A stretch of 7,474 bases of DNA. Origin: Flavobacteriaceae bacterium (GTDB taxonomy: Bacteria; Bacteroidota; Bacteroidia; Flavobacteriales; Flavobacteriaceae). This document shows, in pieces, positions 1-7,184 of the stretch. Below the pieces are notes generated by a model. The model was not told where the DNA came from. It did no database searches and saw nothing but the letters and a program-made list of their open reading frames with translations. The DNA is taken from assembly GCA_027068695.1 (NCBI GenBank), contig JAMOMG010000250.1, positions 1-7,474 on the forward strand. Direction: 5' to 3'. Positions within the stretch are counted from its first letter, which is position 1. Each line of letters opens with the position of its first letter. The translations under genes and the position numbers were made by a program.

Positions 1-158
1 GAGCCAGAGCTGCCGATATGATTGCTGAAGCCGTTATTGCTATGGAATTTAGGGCTTCTTCTGAAGATATCGCTCGTTCTTCTCATGCGCACCCAACGTA
101 TACTGAAGCTTTTAAAGAAGCTTGCTTGGCAGTTAACAAAAGAGCTATTCATAGTTAA
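1..158 (+). CDS. lpd: Dihydrolipoyl dehydrogenase (E3), C-terminal end, partial
   Basis: This is the 3' end of a gene that begins outside the window, read in the frame starting at base 3 and ending with TAA at 156-158. The 51 visible residues contain the run [15 protein letters not shown] followed by [15 protein letters not shown]. HxHPTxxE is the C-terminal dimer-interface signature of dihydrolipoyl dehydrogenases, in which the second His and the Glu form the catalytic dyad that acts on the partner subunit's active site. The flavoenzyme reoxidises the dihydrolipoyl groups of pyruvate and 2-oxoglutarate dehydrogenase complexes and of the glycine cleavage system, using NAD+. The end at AIHS is the usual end of the family, so nothing is missing on this side. 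Other disulfide oxidoreductases such as mercuric reductase lack this exact HAHPT context. A strong terminator follows 13 bases after the stop. Which complex this copy serves cannot be told from the fragment. Confidence 0.93.
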   Translation, partial: ARAADMIAEAVIAMEFRASSEDIARSSHAHPTYTEAFKEACLAVNKRAIHS

Positions 159-171
159 AAAATACATAACA

Positions 172-216
172 AAAACTAAAAAAGTCGTTTCAAATTGAAA
201 CGACTTTTTTAGTTTT
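172..216 (+). terminator. Intrinsic terminator of lpd
   Basis: A perfect inverted repeat is centred on base 194. The core GTCGTTTCAA (184-193) pairs with TTGAAACGAC (195-204), and outside it six A's pair with six T's, followed by further pairs out to 172/216. The GC-containing core followed by a T-run on the right is a classical factor-independent terminator for the upstream lpd transcript. The left side is A-rich, so the structure could also stop minus-strand transcription, although no convergent gene is present. Its end lies only 6 bases before the pabB start codon. Confidence 0.9.
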
Positions 217-217
217 G
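188..217 (+). promoter_or_regulatory. Putative pabB promoter overlapping the lpd terminator
   Basis: TAGTTTTG at 210-217 is a perfect match to the Bacteroidota -7 element TAnnTTTG. TTTC at 188-191 is one base off the -33 TTTG element, with an 18-base spacer inside the known range of about 17-23. The predicted transcription start falls at about 221-224, at or next to the pabB ATG at 223. The promoter is inferred from motif match and position; chance matches in AT-rich DNA are possible. Confidence 0.35.
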
Positions 218-222
218 CAATA

Positions 223-1530
223 ATGCTTCGAACCACCACCAAAATTAAAGTTCAAAATATATCTGAATTTAAAATACAGCTTGTACAATGGGCGCAACAG
301 TTTAAAGAAATTATTTGGCTTGATAGTAATAATTACCAACAAAAATATTCAAATTTTGATGCCATTCTAGCTATTGATGCTGTTTCAAAAGTTGAAACTA
401 CTTATACAAATGCCTTTAAAAAATTAAAAACATATCAATCAAATGTGAACGATTATATTTTTGGTTATTTGAGTTACGATTTAAAAAACGATATTGAAAA
501 ACTAACTTCAACTAATTTTGATGGATTGAATTTTTCTGATTTAGTTTTTTTTCAACCAAAAAAAATATTTTTAATTAAAGAAGATACCATTGAGTTAAAA
601 TATTTAAATGCATATCAACATGAAATTGATTTTGATTTAAAAGAAATAAACCAACAACAAATAATTAATACTCAACAGCAGGTAACCAACAACCAACTTA
701 AAATAAAACTTCGAATTCACAAAGATGAATACTATCAAAAATTAAATACTATCTTAAATTATATCCACCGTGGAGATATTTACGAAGCCAATTTTTGTCA
801 AGAGTTTTACAGTGAAAACTCAACTATTAATCCATTTGTAGTATATCAAAATTTAAATGAAATTTCCAAGCCTCCTTTTGCTACTTTTTTAAAACTAGAT
901 GATATGTTTTTATTATCAGCTTCACCTGAACGCTATTTAAAAAAAGATGATGAAATTGTAATTTCTCAACCAATTAAAGGAACTGAAAAAAGAGCTAAAA
1001 ATTATAACGAAGACAAAAAGTTAGTCACAGAATTGGCAAAAGACCCTAAAGAAGTAGCTGAAAATACAATGATTGTTGATTTGGTTAGAAATGATTTATC
1101 TCGTTTTGCAATTAAAGGTTCTGTAAAAGTTAATGAACTATGTAAAGTATATACTTTTAAGCAAGTACATCAATTAATTTCAACTATTTCTTGTAAAGTA
1201 AAAAGGGATTTTCACCCTGTTGATATTATAAAAAGCACTTTTCCAATGGGAAGCATGACAGGAGCTCCAAAAATTTCAGCAATGAAAATTATTGAAGAAT
1301 TAGAGGAAACAAAACGTGGCTTGTATTCTGGTGCTGTTGGGTACTTTACACCTAAAGGCGATTTTGATTTTAATGTAATTATTAGAAGTATTTTGTATAA
1401 TGCTTCAAAAAAATATATATCCTATTCGGTGGGTAGTGCAATTACGGCACAATCTATTCCAAAAAAAGAATATGAAGAATGCTTATTAAAAGCCAAAGCA
1501 ATGAAATATGTTTTATTAACCTCTAAATAA
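223..1530 (+). CDS. pabB: Aminodeoxychorismate synthase component I (PabB)
   Basis: This 435-residue cytosolic enzyme of the chorismate-binding family makes 4-amino-4-deoxychorismate from chorismate, using ammonia from a PabA partner, on the way to 4-aminobenzoate and folate. The poorly conserved N-terminal part holds GYLSYDL (81-87). The catalytic domain has SASPERYL (232-239), QPIKGTEKR (249-257), AENTMIVDLVRNDL (279-292), FPMGSMTGAPK (340-350) and GAVGYF (370-375). Lys252 in PIKGT is the family's covalent nucleophile; anthranilate synthases have Ala there, so PabB is preferred over TrpE. Length is close to the 453 residues of the E. coli protein. The ATG at 223 is the only possible ATG start, because the frame is closed by TGA at 196-198 and the next in-frame Met is Met228. 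No pabA or pabC is visible in the window. tilS follows after 19 bases, probably in the same transcript. Confidence 0.9.
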   Translation: MLRTTTKIKVQNISEFKIQLVQWAQQFKEIIWLDSNNYQQKYSNFDAILAIDAVSKVETTYTNAFKKLKTYQSNVNDYIFGYLSYDLKNDIEKLTSTNFDGLNFSDLVFFQPKKIFLIKEDTIELKYLNAYQHEIDFDLKEINQQQIINTQQQVTNNQLKIKLRIHKDEYYQKLNTILNYIHRGDIYEANFCQEFYSENSTINPFVVYQNLNEISKPPFATFLKLDDMFLLSASPERYLKKDDEIVISQPIKGTEKRAKNYNEDKKLVTELAKDPKEVAENTMIVDLVRNDLSRFAIKGSVKVNELCKVYTFKQVHQLISTISCKVKRDFHPVDIIKSTFPMGSMTGAPKISAMKIIEELEETKRGLYSGAVGYFTPKGDFDFNVIIRSILYNASKKYISYSVGSAITAQSIPKKEYEECLLKAKAMKYVLLTSK

Positions 1531-1549
1531 GTATATTTACTCATAAATT

Positions 1550-2896
1550 ATGAAAACCATTCTACAAAAACATATCAATCAAAATTTATCATTTTTAAAA
1601 GGTAAAAATTTACTTATTGCTATTTCTGGTGGCATTGACAGTGCTGTTTTAACACATTTATTTTATCAGCTAAACTTTTCAATTTCATTAGCTCATTGTA
1701 ATTTTATGTTACGAGGAAAAGAAAGCAAAAAAGATGAACAATTTGTGAAAGAATTGGGAGAAGAATTAAAAATTCCAACATTTACAATTCAATTTGAGAC
1801 CAAAAAATACGCACTAGAAAATAGTATTTCAACTCAAATGGCAGCCAGAGACTTACGTTACAATTGGTTTCAAAAAATTACAGAAGAGAACAATCTTGAT
1901 TTTATATTAACTGCACATCAAAAAGATGATGTAATTGAGACCTTCATTATTAATTTAACACGTGGAACAGGTTTAGATGGGCTAACTGGAATACCTGAAG
2001 TAAATGGTAATATTATAAGACCCTTGCTTCCTTTTGATAGAAATGACATTTTAATTTACGCTACCAAAAATAAATTACATTGGAGAGAAGATCAGAGCAA
2101 TTCTTCTTTAAAATATGTTAGAAATAAAATTAGACATAAAATAGTTCCTGTTTTAAAAGAATTGAACCCCAGTTTGTTAGACTCATTTCAAAATACACTC
2201 GAAAACTTAAAAGGGAGTCAACAAATAGTTAAAGATTGTGTACAAAATGTGAGTAAAACAATAGTTTCTTCTATAAATAAAGAGTTACACTTTAGTATTC
2301 CTTTACTAAAAAAATTAAGTAACCCAAAAATTTATTTATATGAATTATTAAAAAATTATGGATTTACAGAATGGGATGATATTTGTGATTTATTAGATGC
2401 ACAAAGTGGAAAATTTGTATTTAGTAAAACACATAGATTACTTAAAGACAGAAATGTTTTAATTTTAACTAATTTATCAAATATAGAAGAATCTGGAGTA
2501 TTTGAAATTAAAGAAAATATTACTAAAATAAAATACCCAATCAAATTAAAATTTGATAAAATTGATATTCCTTTTGATTCCAAAAACCGTCAAAACAACG
2601 TATTTAACGAATTAATTTTTGATGATAATAACACTATTTCTATTGATTATGATAAAATTAAATTCCCTTTAACCTTAAGGAGGTGGCATAAAGGCGACTA
2701 TTTTTATCCAATAGGTCTACAAGGTAAAAAGAAAATAAGTAAGTTTTTTAAAGATGAAAAACTTTCGCTTATTGACAAAGAAAATACGTGGCTTCTATGT
2801 TCAGATAATAACGTTGTTTGGATAATTGGTAAAAGATTAGATGATAGATTTAAGGTTTCAAAGTCTACTTCAACCATTTTAAAAATAAAATTGTAA
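1550..2896 (+). CDS. tilS: tRNA(Ile)-lysidine synthetase
   Basis: The 448-residue enzyme joins lysine to C34 of the CAU-anticodon tRNA-Ile using ATP, which changes the codon read from AUG to AUA and the amino-acid identity from Met to Ile; it is normally essential. The N-terminal PP-loop ATPase domain carries SGGIDS (26-31), AHCNFMLRGKES (48-59), TAHQKDDVIET (121-131), GTGLDGLTGIP (139-149) and RNKIRHKIVP (191-200). The C-terminal TilS domain has RRWHKGDYFYPIG (377-389), GKKKISKFFKDEK (392-404) and IGKRLDDRFKV (426-436). Length fits the family (E. coli 432). The motif reads AHQ where I would expect AHH in relatives, a small change. It begins 19 bases after pabB with no Shine-Dalgarno, as is usual for Bacteroidota. 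It may be cotranscribed with pabB. Confidence 0.95.
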   Translation: MKTILQKHINQNLSFLKGKNLLIAISGGIDSAVLTHLFYQLNFSISLAHCNFMLRGKESKKDEQFVKELGEELKIPTFTIQFETKKYALENSISTQMAARDLRYNWFQKITEENNLDFILTAHQKDDVIETFIINLTRGTGLDGLTGIPEVNGNIIRPLLPFDRNDILIYATKNKLHWREDQSNSSLKYVRNKIRHKIVPVLKELNPSLLDSFQNTLENLKGSQQIVKDCVQNVSKTIVSSINKELHFSIPLLKKLSNPKIYLYELLKNYGFTEWDDICDLLDAQSGKFVFSKTHRLLKDRNVLILTNLSNIEESGVFEIKENITKIKYPIKLKFDKIDIPFDSKNRQNNVFNELIFDDNNTISIDYDKIKFPLTLRRWHKGDYFYPIGLQGKKKISKFFKDEKLSLIDKENTWLLCSDNNVVWIIGKRLDDRFKVSKSTSTILKIKL

Positions 2897-2930
2897 CTTT
2901 AGGATACCATCTCAAATTTAATTTATTTCT

Positions 2931-3299
2931 ATGTTTATTAATAAATGTAAGATTATATTTATATTATTACTTACAAGTTTTATAGGGTTTTCACAAGAAA
3001 AAAACAGTATAAACCTATTACCTCTAAGTGTTTATACAACCTCATTTAAAAAAACAATAAACTTGAATAGCAAATTCAATCTAAACAAAAGGCTTCGTTT
3101 AACCTCTTACCAATTTATGCTGTTAAACATAAGAAATATTGAGGAAGGGTATTTTAATATACCTATGTACACTGAATATAATCCTCCTACTGAGTTTATT
3201 TACGACTCATATAATAAGCTTTATAGCAATTTACAATTACAAAAAAGTTTTTTTAAAATTGCTGATTTATACAAAGCTCACGAAAAAAATAAAAAATAG
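2931..3299 (+). CDS. Small exported protein of unknown function
   Basis: I do not recognise this 122-residue protein. Residues 1-21 look like a Sec signal peptide: a lysine-containing start, a hydrophobic run IIFILLLTSFIGF (8-20), then FSQ. Cleavage before Gln22 is typical of Bacteroidota exported proteins. There is no lipobox cysteine at the cleavage site. The mature part of about 100 residues is rich in Asn, Lys, Leu, Phe and Tyr, has several short alternating hydrophobic stretches (for example INLNSKFNLN, 43-52) and ends in a charged tail, HEKNKK. No enzyme motif, metal-binding pattern or secretion-tail domain is visible. It starts 34 bases after tilS and ends 90 bases before ppc. Coding is supported by the signal peptide and an intact frame; a second, shorter frame inside it (3139-3330) looks like a shadow. 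It could be a periplasmic or outer-membrane-associated protein, or the remnant of a longer one. Confidence 0.6.
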   Translation: MFINKCKIIFILLLTSFIGFSQEKNSINLLPLSVYTTSFKKTINLNSKFNLNKRLRLTSYQFMLLNIRNIEEGYFNIPMYTEYNPPTEFIYDSYNKLYSNLQLQKSFFKIADLYKAHEKNKK

Positions 3300-3321
3300 T
3301 TTTTTTTATAAAACGTTTTCG
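3281..3321. repeat. Imperfect AT inverted repeat at the end of the exported-protein gene
   Basis: ATAAAAAA (3289-3296) pairs with TTTTTTAT (3302-3309) across a 5-base loop that includes the stop codon. Outside a bulge, CGAAAA (3281-3286) pairs with TTTTCG (3316-3321). It could form a weak hairpin that slows or ends transcription before ppc, but it is nearly all A-T pairs and no clean T-run follows the outer stem. The terminator role is therefore doubtful. Confidence 0.25.
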
Positions 3322-3389
3322 TTAAATTAATATCCCAAAAGGTATCTTTTTAAAGAAGCTTTTGTAATTTTCAACTTTAAACAAAAAAC

Positions 3390-5978
3390 ATGCACAAGTC
3401 ACCAAAACTTACAAGGTTTAACGAAAGCGTATTGTCTAAATTTCAAATTTACAATAGTATTTTTATGACACTTCCGTTTGATACAATAACAAAAACAGGC
3501 GTTTTGTTACCACTATTTCATGATGTTTGTGAAAATGGGTTTGCAAATAAAAAAAATCCAACTGAAATTGTTGAAACCTTCTTTAAAACATATCAGGAAG
3601 ATCCAAGCGAAACAGAAAAAATAAATTTATTATTTAAATTCATTCAATACATTGAACGTCAGGTAGTATTATTTGATGCAATTGAAGATGCTGCATTTCC
3701 AATTGTGAACAATATGGATGGCGTTGGAACTTTGCGAAACAGCAAAGAAATGGCCTCTTTAGAAAATAAAAATGAAGACTTAAAAAACTATTTAAAAAAT
3801 TTCAAAGTTCGTGTTGTTTTAACAGCACATCCAACACAATTTTACCCTGGAACTGTTTTAGGAATTATAACTGATTTAACAGAAGCTATTGAAAATAATA
3901 ATTTATTATTGATAAATCAACTTCTAGCTCAATTGGGTAAAACTCCGTTTTTTAAACACGAAAAACCAACACCTTATGATGAGGCCATTAATTTAATTTG
4001 GTATTTAGAAAATGTATTTTATCATTCTATATCAAAAGTATACGGGTATATCCAAAGCAATATTTTAAACGGTGAATTAATTGATAATGAGATAATTGAT
4101 TTAGGTTTTTGGCCTGGAGGTGACAGAGATGGAAATCCTTTTGTAACTACACAAATTACATTAGATGTTGCCAAACGTTTAAAACAAACCATCTTAAAAA
4201 ATTATTATAGAGATATTCGTTTATTAAAAAGACGCTTAACATTTGATGGTGTTGAACAATCTATTATAGAATTAGAAAAGATGCTTTTTGAAAATAGTGT
4301 TGATGCTAATTTTAATACATTACTTCCTTTAGATGTATTTAAAGAAAAATTATTTCATATTAAAGAAACTCTTATCACAAAACATCAATCACTTTATTTA
4401 GATGAAATGAACGATTTTATTAATAAAGTTCATTTGTTTGGGTATCATTTTGCAACATTAGATATAAGGCAAGATAGTAGAGTTCATCACACTGTGTTTT
4501 CTGAAATTGTAACAACTTTACAAAAAAAAGGGAGTGAATTGTTCCCAAAAAACTATTTACAACTTTCCGAAAGTAAACAACTAAATATTCTTTCAACAGT
4601 TTCAGACAATCTAGATTTATCTGTATTTGAAAATGAAATGGTTACAAAAACATTAAGCTCTATAAAAGCAATTAAAACCATTCAACAAAATAATGGAGAA
4701 AAAGGTGCAAACCGCTACATTATTAGTAACAACCAAACTGCTGTAAATGTAATGGAAACATTTGCTATGTTTAATTTATGTGGTTACAAACACAATATAA
4801 CTGTTGATATTATTCCACTTTTTGAAACCGTTGATGATTTAACAAATGCCGCAAGTGTTATGGAGAAACTATATACAAACACAGCCTATAAAAACCATTT
4901 AAAAAATAGAAACAACAAACAAACTATTATGCTCGGCTTCTCTGACGGAACAAAAGATGGCGGTTATTTAATGGCAAACTGGTCTATTTTTAAAGCAAAA
5001 GAAAACTTAACAAAAGTATCTAGAGCACACGGTATAAAAGTTATATTTTTTGATGGTCGTGGTGGCCCTCCTGCTCGTGGAGGTGGAAAAACGCATCAAT
5101 TTTATGCGTCATTAGGTCCTACAATTGAAGATGAAGAAATACAATTAACTGTACAGGGACAAACTATTAGTTCAAATTTTGGAACCTTAGATGCTGCCCA
5201 ATACAACATTGAACAATTATTAAGTTCGGGAATTTCAAACGAATTGTTTAGTAATGATAGTAATGTTATGACTAAAAATGATGCTGAAATCATGAATGAT
5301 TTGGCTTTAACTAGTTATGAAGCGTACACTAATTTTAAAAATCATCCAAAATTTTTACCATATTTAGAACGTATGAGTACCTTAAAATATTATGCTAAAA
5401 CTAATATTGGAAGTCGACCTTCAAAACGTTCTAAATCTGAAAAACTAAACTTTGCTGATTTACGCGCTATTCCTTTTGTAGGTTCTTGGAGCCAATTAAA
5501 ACAAAATGTTCCTGGTTTTTATGGTGTAGGATCTGCTTTAAAAAAATACGAAGACAATGGTGAATTTGATAAACTAAAAACATTTTATAAAAATTCAGAT
5601 TTCTTCAAAACGCTTATTGGTAATAGTATGATGTCTCTTTCAAAATCTTTTTTTGAACTCACCAAATATATGAGTGAAGACGAAGAGTTTGGAGAATTTT
5701 GGCAACTTATTTATACTGAATATAAAACTTCAAAAAGATTAATTTTAAAACTCTCTGACTATAATGAATTAATGCAAAGTAACAAAGTTGGAAAAGCATC
5801 TATAAACATTCGTGAGAATATTGTTTTACCTTTACTAACCATACAACAATATGCACTACGGGAAATTCAGAAATTACAGAAACAGAAAAATCCTGATACT
5901 GATTTAATTAAAGTGTATGAAAAAATGGTTACTAGATCATTATTTGGAAACATTAACGCAAGTAGAAATTCAGCTTAA
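3390..5978 (+). CDS. ppc: Phosphoenolpyruvate carboxylase
   Basis: The 862-residue cytosolic enzyme adds bicarbonate to phosphoenolpyruvate to give oxaloacetate and phosphate, refilling the TCA cycle. Family motifs occur in order: LTAHPT (144-149) with catalytic His147, FWPGGDRDGNPF (240-251), FATLDIRQDS (354-363), IPLFETVDDL (475-484) with a metal-binding Glu, MLGFSDGTKDGG (514-525), FFDGRGGPPARGGG (553-566), then QGQTISSNFG (589-598), NIGSRPSKRS and LRAIPFVGSW. Compared with E. coli (883 residues, FHGRGGSIGRGG), the glycine-rich loop has Asp555 instead of His579 and PPA instead of SIG, while both arginines (557 and 563) remain. The protein ends RNSA; Asn860 matches E. coli Asn881, part of the aspartate inhibitor site. 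I recall this variant from Flavobacteriia. The start at 3390 gives the expected N-terminus. The DinB-like gene follows after 2 bases. Confidence 0.95.
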   Translation: MHKSPKLTRFNESVLSKFQIYNSIFMTLPFDTITKTGVLLPLFHDVCENGFANKKNPTEIVETFFKTYQEDPSETEKINLLFKFIQYIERQVVLFDAIEDAAFPIVNNMDGVGTLRNSKEMASLENKNEDLKNYLKNFKVRVVLTAHPTQFYPGTVLGIITDLTEAIENNNLLLINQLLAQLGKTPFFKHEKPTPYDEAINLIWYLENVFYHSISKVYGYIQSNILNGELIDNEIIDLGFWPGGDRDGNPFVTTQITLDVAKRLKQTILKNYYRDIRLLKRRLTFDGVEQSIIELEKMLFENSVDANFNTLLPLDVFKEKLFHIKETLITKHQSLYLDEMNDFINKVHLFGYHFATLDIRQDSRVHHTVFSEIVTTLQKKGSELFPKNYLQLSESKQLNILSTVSDNLDLSVFENEMVTKTLSSIKAIKTIQQNNGEKGANRYIISNNQTAVNVMETFAMFNLCGYKHNITVDIIPLFETVDDLTNAASVMEKLYTNTAYKNHLKNRNNKQTIMLGFSDGTKDGGYLMANWSIFKAKENLTKVSRAHGIKVIFFDGRGGPPARGGGKTHQFYASLGPTIEDEEIQLTVQGQTISSNFGTLDAAQYNIEQLLSSGISNELFSNDSNVMTKNDAEIMNDLALTSYEAYTNFKNHPKFLPYLERMSTLKYYAKTNIGSRPSKRSKSEKLNFADLRAIPFVGSWSQLKQNVPGFYGVGSALKKYEDNGEFDKLKTFYKNSDFFKTLIGNSMMSLSKSFFELTKYMSEDEEFGEFWQLIYTEYKTSKRLILKLSDYNELMQSNKVGKASINIRENIVLPLLTIQQYALREIQKLQKQKNPDTDLIKVYEKMVTRSLFGNINASRNSA

Positions 5979-5980
5979 CT

Positions 5981-6496
5981 ATGAACTCAAATCAACTGAA
6001 AGAAGATGAATATTCATCTTTCTATAAAAATTATGTCACAATTTTAGGTGAGATAAATTTGCTAGAAGTACTAAATAATTCACTAGAAAATTTAATTAAC
6101 ACCTTGAAAAACTTACCTGAAGAAAAACTTCAATATAGATATGAAGAAGGAAAGTGGACTATTAAAGAATTAATTCAACACATAATTGATGCTGAACGTG
6201 TATTAAGTTATAGAGCATTGCGTTTTGCAAGAAATGACGCTACAAATTTACAAGGTTTTGATGAAGATTGGTATGTGAAAAACTCAAATGGAAATGATAG
6301 AGATTTTGATGAATTATTAAATGAATTTTCTTTGGTTAGAAAAGCAACTATTTTACTGTTTAAAAGTTTTTCAAATGAAATGTTAACCAATACCGGATCT
6401 GCAAACGGTAGTGTCGTTTCAGTTAGAGCATTGGGGTTTATTATTGCAGGGCATCAAATACACCATTTGAATATTATTAAAGAAAAGTACCTTTAA
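5981..6496 (+). CDS. DinB-family putative metal-dependent enzyme
   Basis: This 171-residue protein matches the DinB / YfiT-like four-helix-bundle superfamily. Visible signs are RYEEGKWTIKELIQHIIDAERVL (53-75), where GKWT before a helix carrying His67 is characteristic, RALRFARND (78-86), and GHQIHHLNII (157-166). His67, His158 and His162 form the expected metal-binding triad, so the metal site looks intact. Family members act as thiol transferases (bacillithiol, mycothiol or glutathione dependent) or have no known substrate; many flavobacteria are thought to make bacillithiol, so such a role is possible but unproven. There is no signal peptide, so it is probably cytosolic. The ATG lies 2 bases after the ppc stop, which points to cotranscription and possible translational coupling. 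Its stop codon overlaps that of the opposite-strand repressor gene in the sequence TTAA (6493-6496), leaving no room for a terminator. Confidence 0.85.
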   Translation: MNSNQLKEDEYSSFYKNYVTILGEINLLEVLNNSLENLINTLKNLPEEKLQYRYEEGKWTIKELIQHIIDAERVLSYRALRFARNDATNLQGFDEDWYVKNSNGNDRDFDELLNEFSLVRKATILLFKSFSNEMLTNTGSANGSVVSVRALGFIIAGHQIHHLNIIKEKYL

Positions 6497-6693
6497 TCAT
6501 CCTTTTCTAAAAAGAAAATTTCATTAACAGGCTTTTTAAATATTTTTGAAATTTTTAAAGCCAATACTGTTGATGGAACATATTTGTTTAATTCCATAGC
6601 ATTTATAGTTTGCCTGCTAACACCAATCATTTCAGCTAATTTTGCCTGAGTTAAATTGAGAATTGCACGCTCAACTTTTATTGTGTTATTCAT
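6493..6693 (-). CDS. Small XRE-family helix-turn-helix regulator
   Basis: From the ATG at 6693 this is a 66-residue protein, almost only a Cro/CI-type DNA-binding domain. Residues TQAKLAEMIG (15-24) form helix 2, SRQTINAMELN (26-36) the recognition helix, followed by YVPSTVLALKISKIF and a short acidic tail, FLEKDD. The frame could be extended to a TTG at 6699, adding two residues, but ATG fits better: ATGAATAA joins its start to the stop of the upstream membrane-protein gene (8-base overlap), suggesting translational coupling. No ligand or protease domain is present, so it probably works as a homodimer repressor. The inverted repeat at 7185-7210, upstream of the operon, is the obvious candidate operator. 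I recall small regulators of this YgzD-like type being commonly paired with a membrane protein in Bacteroidota and Firmicutes. Confidence 0.88.
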   Translation of the reverse strand: MNNTIKVERAILNLTQAKLAEMIGVSRQTINAMELNKYVPSTVLALKISKIFKKPVNEIFFLEKDD

Positions 6694-7159
6694 CTTCAAT
6701 AATCTTTTTAGATTTGTACAATACGTAATGAAAACGTATCATAAAAAATAATAATATGGTAAACATATTCCAAATCATAACATTAAAAAAAGTGTAATCA
6801 AATACAAAAAGCACTGCAAAAATTAAAATAATATAATTTACATAGGTTGCCCAAATTAAAGATTCCATTCTAATTTTTGAAATGTACTCATCTTCGTCTC
6901 TTGTTTTTGAAAATGAGACTAAAATTCCTCCAATAATTAATAAAATTGATGCAATTTCATCTGATACATTATTTTTTCCCCATTTTAAAGGGGATAAAGA
7001 AAATATATCCTTCTCTCCCAATAAAGGAAAAACATCTATTTCCCATTTGGGATATTCATATTCATTAAATAGTAAAATTACTCCTAATGCAAGCCCTCCT
7101 GTAAGCAAAAACCATCCTAGTAGTTTATATTTATGTGGAAATAAAAGTCTTGATTTCAT
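6686..7159 (-). CDS. Four-helix membrane protein of unknown function, paired with XRE regulator
   Basis: This 157-residue protein has four likely transmembrane helices: about 12-31 (KLLGWFLLTGGLALGVILLF), 68-84 (EIASILLIIGGILVSFS), 101-120 and 122-143. Between helices 1 and 2 is a loop of about 36 residues (WEIDVFPLL, SPLKWGKNN). Between 2 and 3 is a charged segment, SKTRDEDEYISKIRMES (84-100), probably cytoplasmic by the positive-inside rule. The start MKSRLLFPHKYK and the EDEYISKIRMESLIWATYVNY stretch resemble an uncharacterised family I recall from Bacteroidota, usually next to a small XRE regulator. No catalytic motif is visible and there is no signal peptide apart from helix 1. It is the first gene of a two-gene operon, overlapping the regulator by 8 bases, with a putative promoter and operator 26-57 bases upstream. 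It may be a sensor that controls the regulator, or simply its target; the function is unknown. Confidence 0.85.
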   Translation of the reverse strand: MKSRLLFPHKYKLLGWFLLTGGLALGVILLFNEYEYPKWEIDVFPLLGEKDIFSLSPLKWGKNNVSDEIASILLIIGGILVSFSKTRDEDEYISKIRMESLIWATYVNYIILIFAVLFVFDYTFFNVMIWNMFTILLFFMIRFHYVLYKSKKIIEDE

Positions 7160-7184
7160 ATAGATATTATATTTAAATATTTTA

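Noticed and set aside
426..1583. An identical 18-base string (AAAAACATATCAATCAAA) occurs at 426-443 and 1566-1583.
   Set aside because: Both copies lie inside coding sequence, encode different peptides in different frames, and are low-complexity AT-rich DNA; a chance match or a trivial repeat is more likely than a functional element.
2356..2583. Minus-strand frames inside tilS (2356-2583), ppc (5102-5293) and the DinB gene (6208-6390).
   Set aside because: Each lies fully opposite a well-supported gene, and their translations show no family motif.
2678..2685. AAGGAGGT, a perfect Shine-Dalgarno-like sequence, inside tilS.
   Set aside because: It encodes the conserved LRRW segment of the C-terminal domain, no start codon follows at a suitable distance, and Bacteroidota rarely use Shine-Dalgarno initiation.
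3139..3330. A 63-codon plus-strand frame overlapping the exported-protein gene.
   Set aside because: The overlapping frame has a clear signal peptide and better position; this one looks like a hydrophobic shadow frame of AT-rich DNA.
3316..3350. Possible ppc promoter: TTTTC, 22 bases, TATCTTTT; also TAATTTTC at 3365-3372.
   Set aside because: Neither box has the final G of TAnnTTTG and the -33 element is weak; in DNA this AT-rich such near matches are common.
6882..7163. A 93-codon plus-strand frame opposite the membrane-protein gene.
   Set aside because: It is the antisense of a convincing transmembrane protein, has low-complexity Ser/Asn/Pro composition and no recognisable motif.
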